From Cotesia glomerata (lineage: Eukaryota > Arthropoda > Insecta > Hymenoptera > Braconidae), in contig NC_058159.1 of NCBI RefSeq assembly GCF_020080835.1, positions 19,874,474 through 19,938,473 on the forward strand: a DNA stretch of 64,000 nucleotides, in the 5' to 3' direction. A model generated the notes under the pieces. It saw only the letters and a program-made list of their open reading frames with translations, was not told the origin of the DNA and did no database searches. Below are positions 60,893 through 64,000 of the stretch, piece after piece. The position numbers and the translations under genes were made by a program. Numbering within the stretch: position 1 is the first letter of the stretch; each line of letters opens with the position of its first letter.

Positions 60893-61930
60893 TTTAATTT
60901 TCAATTTTCTCCAATTCCGATCAGTAAATTTTATAAAACGAAGCATTCTCTTCTGTTTACTGTAAAACTGAATAAGTCTTATCAACTCTTTAATAACCCT
61001 TTGGAAAAGTCCCAAATTGCAGGGGAAATTTGACTTTTTAAGAAATTTTTCAGAGAATTATTTCCACAAGGATTCCTACAAGAAGTTTTAATAACTCTGA
61101 ATAACTCTTCTGGCAGAGTCCCAAATCTTGCTAAAATCTGACTTTCTAAGTCGAATGAAGAGTTTTTCTTAATTAGACAATAAGACTTTTTCGGACTTTT
61201 TAAGAAAATAAAAAACTTTGTGAACTATTATTTTTACTTATTAAAATTTTTTTACAGTTATTTCAGAGAAATTTTTCCAGAAGGGAAAAGATCTTAAGGT
61301 AGTTCTAGCATGAAATCACTTTTCGACAGATTCGGCTCAAATTTTTTTTTACGGGTTCAGAATAGCTTTATTTATAAATTCCTAAAATTTCATAATTTTT
61401 GACCGTTTAGATCACGAGATATTTTAAGTCAAAGTTGGCGATTTCGAGGGTCATGTTCCATTTAAAGTATGTAAAATGTCCGGTCTCCTCAACTATTATT
61501 TATTATATTAAAAAATTCTCTCGACAGAATTGGAAAAAAAAATAGGAGAGTGTTTAAAAATGTTTTTAGAATAAGTTAAAAAAATCAAAATGGCACCTCA
61601 CCGTTTTGTTATCGAGATATAATAATTAAAAGAAATTATTTTCGATCCATTTCTAACCTGCTCATTGAACAATTTATAGCGATTCGGCAACGCCGTACGC
61701 AACGCTCCCTGAAATAGTGTAGCATAAAAAGCGGGAAATTCAAATCTTTCACGGTTTTCAAGAGTAACGTTGCCAGATCACTAGATTAACAATATGTAAT
61801 TGTATGTGTGAACGTCTGTGTGCCGAGGCTTTTAAATTTTTGTCCATAGTAAATGCTCTGACTATACTATACCACGCTGGAACTACGTTAAAACATCAAA
61901 GACTGACATTCTTTCATTCGAGACTCAAAA
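60893..61930. other. Gene-free stretch
   Basis: No ORF or RNA gene supported. At about 61000-61110 there are words (TTTCCACAAGG, GACTTTTTAAGAAATTTTTC) resembling the small MITE at 30226-30333, in a degraded form. Confidence 0.4.
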
Positions 61931-61934
61931 AAAA

Positions 61935-62545
61935 AAATTAGAAAAACGGTTGACCCTGAAGGCTATCCCTGCAACTTCCCGTTAATTCCATACCTAGGCG
62001 CTTAAAATTGCACTTATGACGTTTTTGAGCTCTTCGAGCTCAAAAATAAAATTTATGTGTTATTTAGAGCTCTCCGAGCTCAAAGAGATAGCTTTGCTAT
62101 GCTTTTGAGCTCTTTCAAGTTGGCGGCGGTCGATGTAGTTTTCTGAGCTCTATAAATAATTCTTACCAAAAAATTTGATCTGATGAAAAATTTCGGAGTT
62201 ATTACAAAAAAACACTTTCGATTTTTTTCGACAACGATATCTCACGAACTCATCAACCGATTCTGCCGTTATAGGTGGCGATCGATGCGGGTTTACAAGG
62301 TTAAGAGCTGATTAGTTTTTGAGGTCGATCGGTTCAGCGAATTCAGAGATATTTGAGAAAAATGAAAAAAAAAACAACTTTTTTTTTTACTTTTTTAACT
62401 TCCCGCTAAGAAAATCGAAGATTTTCAAAAATCGGGAAGTTACTGTTTTCACCCCGTTTTTCGAAAATCGAGTTTTCATCATATCTCGACGTTTTAAGGT
62501 CACAGGAAGCTTTCCTGACTATTACCGCAATGGTGTCGGTGCGGC

Positions 62546-62592
<47 letters not shown>
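61935..62592 (+). repeat. GAGCTC-rich dispersed repeat, hairpin head and (GT)n
   Basis: Same first part as 57775-58320 (GGTTGACCCTGAAGGC, TTTTGAGCTCTTCGAGCTC, AACGATATCTCACGA). The hairpin head follows at 62396-62440 on the plus strand, then CCCCGTTTTTCGAAAATCG, and ends in a (GT)n tract at about 62550-62592 where the R1-type LINE begins. Confidence 0.75.
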
Positions 62593-62595
<3 letters not shown>

Positions 62596-64000
62596 TTTTA
62601 GGGGGGGGAATCCTTTTTACGGATTTTAGGCATAGTTGTTTGGCCTGGATATGTGGCGACTCGACGCAGCGTCATACTAAAACTCGACACTAACGCCCCT
62701 ACCCACTAAACCCTAAACCCCTTTTCCTTCTTTCCTCTAATCCCTCATGGAAACCGCCGTCAGGCATTACTTCGTGAAGGGAGGATCTAGTTACTGCTCT
62801 TTCTTCTGGTGGCTAAAGTGTTAACTACCTTCCTTCTATCTTCTGCTATTTGCTCTTTTTCTTTCGGTGGAACGCAAGTCTTTAAGGACTTCTGTTGCAA
62901 ACGTGTTAGTAGCGTTCCAGGCAGCTTCTGATGACAACATTGCTTCTACTAGTGAATCTGGTTGCATTCTCTGGTTCAGGATCCTTTCCAGTTCTCCACG
63001 CTTTGGATCGAAACGAGGACATACAAAGAAGACGTGCTCCGCGTCTTCAGCAGCTCCTGGGCAGGACGGGCACTCCGAAGAGTCATCGTGCTCAAAGCGG
63101 TGTAGATACTCTCGAAAACACCCATGTCCCGACAACATCTGCGTAAGATAGTAATTGACCTCACCGTGATTCCGGTTAAGCCAAATGTCGATCCGAGGTA
63201 TGAGACGTTGCGTCCACCTACCCTTCTCTGCAGCATCCCATTGTAGTTGCCATCGGCCTATGCTCTTCTGCCGTTCTTCAATTCTAAGTTCTTCAGGGCT
63301 CAGTGCAGTTGACCTTTTTCGTTGGTAAAGGGCCCGTCTTTCCTCTGCTAGAACTCTAAGAGGTAGGGTTCCAGCAATGACGCACACTGCTTCTTCTGAT
63401 ATAGTGCGGAAGGCACTAGCTACTCGTAGGGCACTCAGTCGATATACTGGTCCAGCCTTTCTCCATGATTCTTGCGTCTTTAATGCGTCGGCCCAAATGG
63501 ATATTCCGTAAGTGAGCACCGATATGACTACTGATGACAATAATAGCCTCCTGCTCTGTTTTGGGCCTCCGACGTTCGGCATCAGTCGTGCGAGACTAGC
63601 CCTCACTACTGATGCTTTGGCACTGCCATGTTCCACTTGCTGCTTGAAGTTGAGTCGGGCATCAAGCATCACTCCCAAATATCGGATATAAGGTTGTGAT
63701 GTGATTTCTTGTTCGCCGATTTTTAGCTTAATGGTCTCTACCACTTTTCTGCTGGTAATAAGCACTGCCTCAGTCTTGTGTTGCGCCAGTTGTAGGTTCA
63801 CTGCGTCCATCCACCGGTTAACGCGCTCAAAAGTGAGATCGAACATATGGTTTATCTCGTCAAGGTGTTTGGCAACAATCACTACGGCTACGTCATCTGC
63901 ATATGCTACGAGTTTGACGTTTCTTGGCAGAGTTAGTCTTAATAGACCGTTATACATAATATTCCACAGGAGCGGGCCTAGGACTGGACCTTGTGGTACA
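62593..64000 (-). mobile_element. R1-clade non-LTR retrotransposon, 3' part, in (GT)n
   Basis: Minus-strand element continuing beyond the window. Its 3' UTR (62593-62835) is GC-rich compared with the surroundings and ends CCCCCCCTAAAAAAA directly against (AC)n on the minus strand. R1-clade families such as Waldo and Mino insert in AC-type simple repeats, so the junction fits that behaviour; the exact family needs the missing 5' portion. Confidence 0.75.
62836..64000 (-). CDS. ORF2 reverse transcriptase C-terminal part (R1 clade), partial
   Basis: The open frame reaches the window edge, where it reads VPQGPVLGPLLWNI, a standard RT block, followed by the catalytic VAYADDVAVV. The thumb/C-terminal region follows (PYIRYLGVMLDARLNF, SVVISVLTYGISIWADAL), then a CCHC-type knuckle near the end (CPSCPGAAEDAEHVFFVCP) and the basic tail RSTERKRANSRR before the stop. 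This gives about 388 residues in the window. No stop or frameshift is seen, so this part looks intact. The N-terminal APE-type endonuclease and ORF1 would lie outside the window. Confidence 0.85.
   Translation of the reverse strand, partial: VPQGPVLGPLLWNIMYNGLLRLTLPRNVKLVAYADDVAVVIVAKHLDEINHMFDLTFERVNRWMDAVNLQLAQHKTEAVLITSRKVVETIKLKIGEQEITSQPYIRYLGVMLDARLNFKQQVEHGSAKASVVRASLARLMPNVGGPKQSRRLLLSSVVISVLTYGISIWADALKTQESWRKAGPVYRLSALRVASAFRTISEEAVCVIAGTLPLRVLAEERRALYQRKRSTALSPEELRIEERQKSIGRWQLQWDAAEKGRWTQRLIPRIDIWLNRNHGEVNYYLTQMLSGHGCFREYLHRFEHDDSSECPSCPGAAEDAEHVFFVCPRFDPKRGELERILNQRMQPDSLVEAMLSSEAAWNATNTFATEVLKDLRSTERKRANSRR

Overview
This is a very AT-rich, gene-poor eukaryotic window, almost certainly from an insect. 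I recognise no host housekeeping gene. Nearly everything that can be identified is mobile-element sequence, much of it nested. Insect origin is inferred from the mix of elements: a Polinton/Maverick, a Dong/R4-like LINE, an R1-clade LINE, TA-flanked MITEs, and long-TIR elements with short spliced introns. A parasitoid wasp would fit, but the sequence does not prove it. There is a 100-N assembly gap at 41151-41250.

Layout, left half. 1-1087 is repeat DNA with a tRNA-like segment. 1088-4611 is a cut-and-paste transposon with a four-exon transposase on the minus strand, inserted into a dispersed hairpin-headed repeat. 4935-6631 holds ~141-bp tandem repeats. 6632-8312 is a CCCGGG-ended element with palindromic subterminal arrays and a minus-strand tRNA-like segment; it abuts the broken end of a Polinton. 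The Polinton remnant runs from 8313 to about 22977: 3' end of the packaging ATPase (pseudogene), a conserved Polinton-associated ORF (pseudogene), a small coiled-coil ORF, integrase with chromodomain, two minus-strand genes of unknown function with introns, a Dong/R4-like LINE sitting inside a (TAA)n tract, an uninterrupted protein-primed family B DNA polymerase (1287 aa), and a small minus-strand ORF. 22978-24560 holds short tandem repeats and a decayed EnSpm/TNP2-like transposase fragment.

Layout, right half. 26369 and 41150 are the outer ends of ~310-bp inverted repeats that face each other across 14.8 kb. Between them lie a decayed MULE-like transposase gene fused to a ubiquitin-specific-protease-like domain (minus strand, 33597-37500), another CCCGGG-type element and several MITEs. 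41251-48985 is a giant imperfect palindrome with LTR-like sequence in its arms, interrupted by a 2.6-kb foldback element with an 8-bp target duplication; the empty site is preserved in the other arm. 49129-52512 holds more ~141-bp repeat arrays, inverted relative to those at 5-6.6 kb. 53047-57312 contains two tandem long-TIR elements, the second encoding a relative of the transposase at 2-4 kb. 57325-62592 is dispersed repeats and another CCCGGG element. 62593-64000 is the 3' end of an R1-clade LINE abutting a (GT)n tract and running off the window.

How they relate. The Polinton genes would have formed one self-synthesising element (polymerase, integrase, packaging ATPase). The capsid and protease genes are not visible, and the ATPase is truncated by another element. 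Both LINEs sit in simple repeats, which matches the known target preferences of their clades. The most unusual signal is a family of non-autonomous elements pairing CCCGGG ends, self-complementary subterminal arrays and an internal tRNA-like segment.
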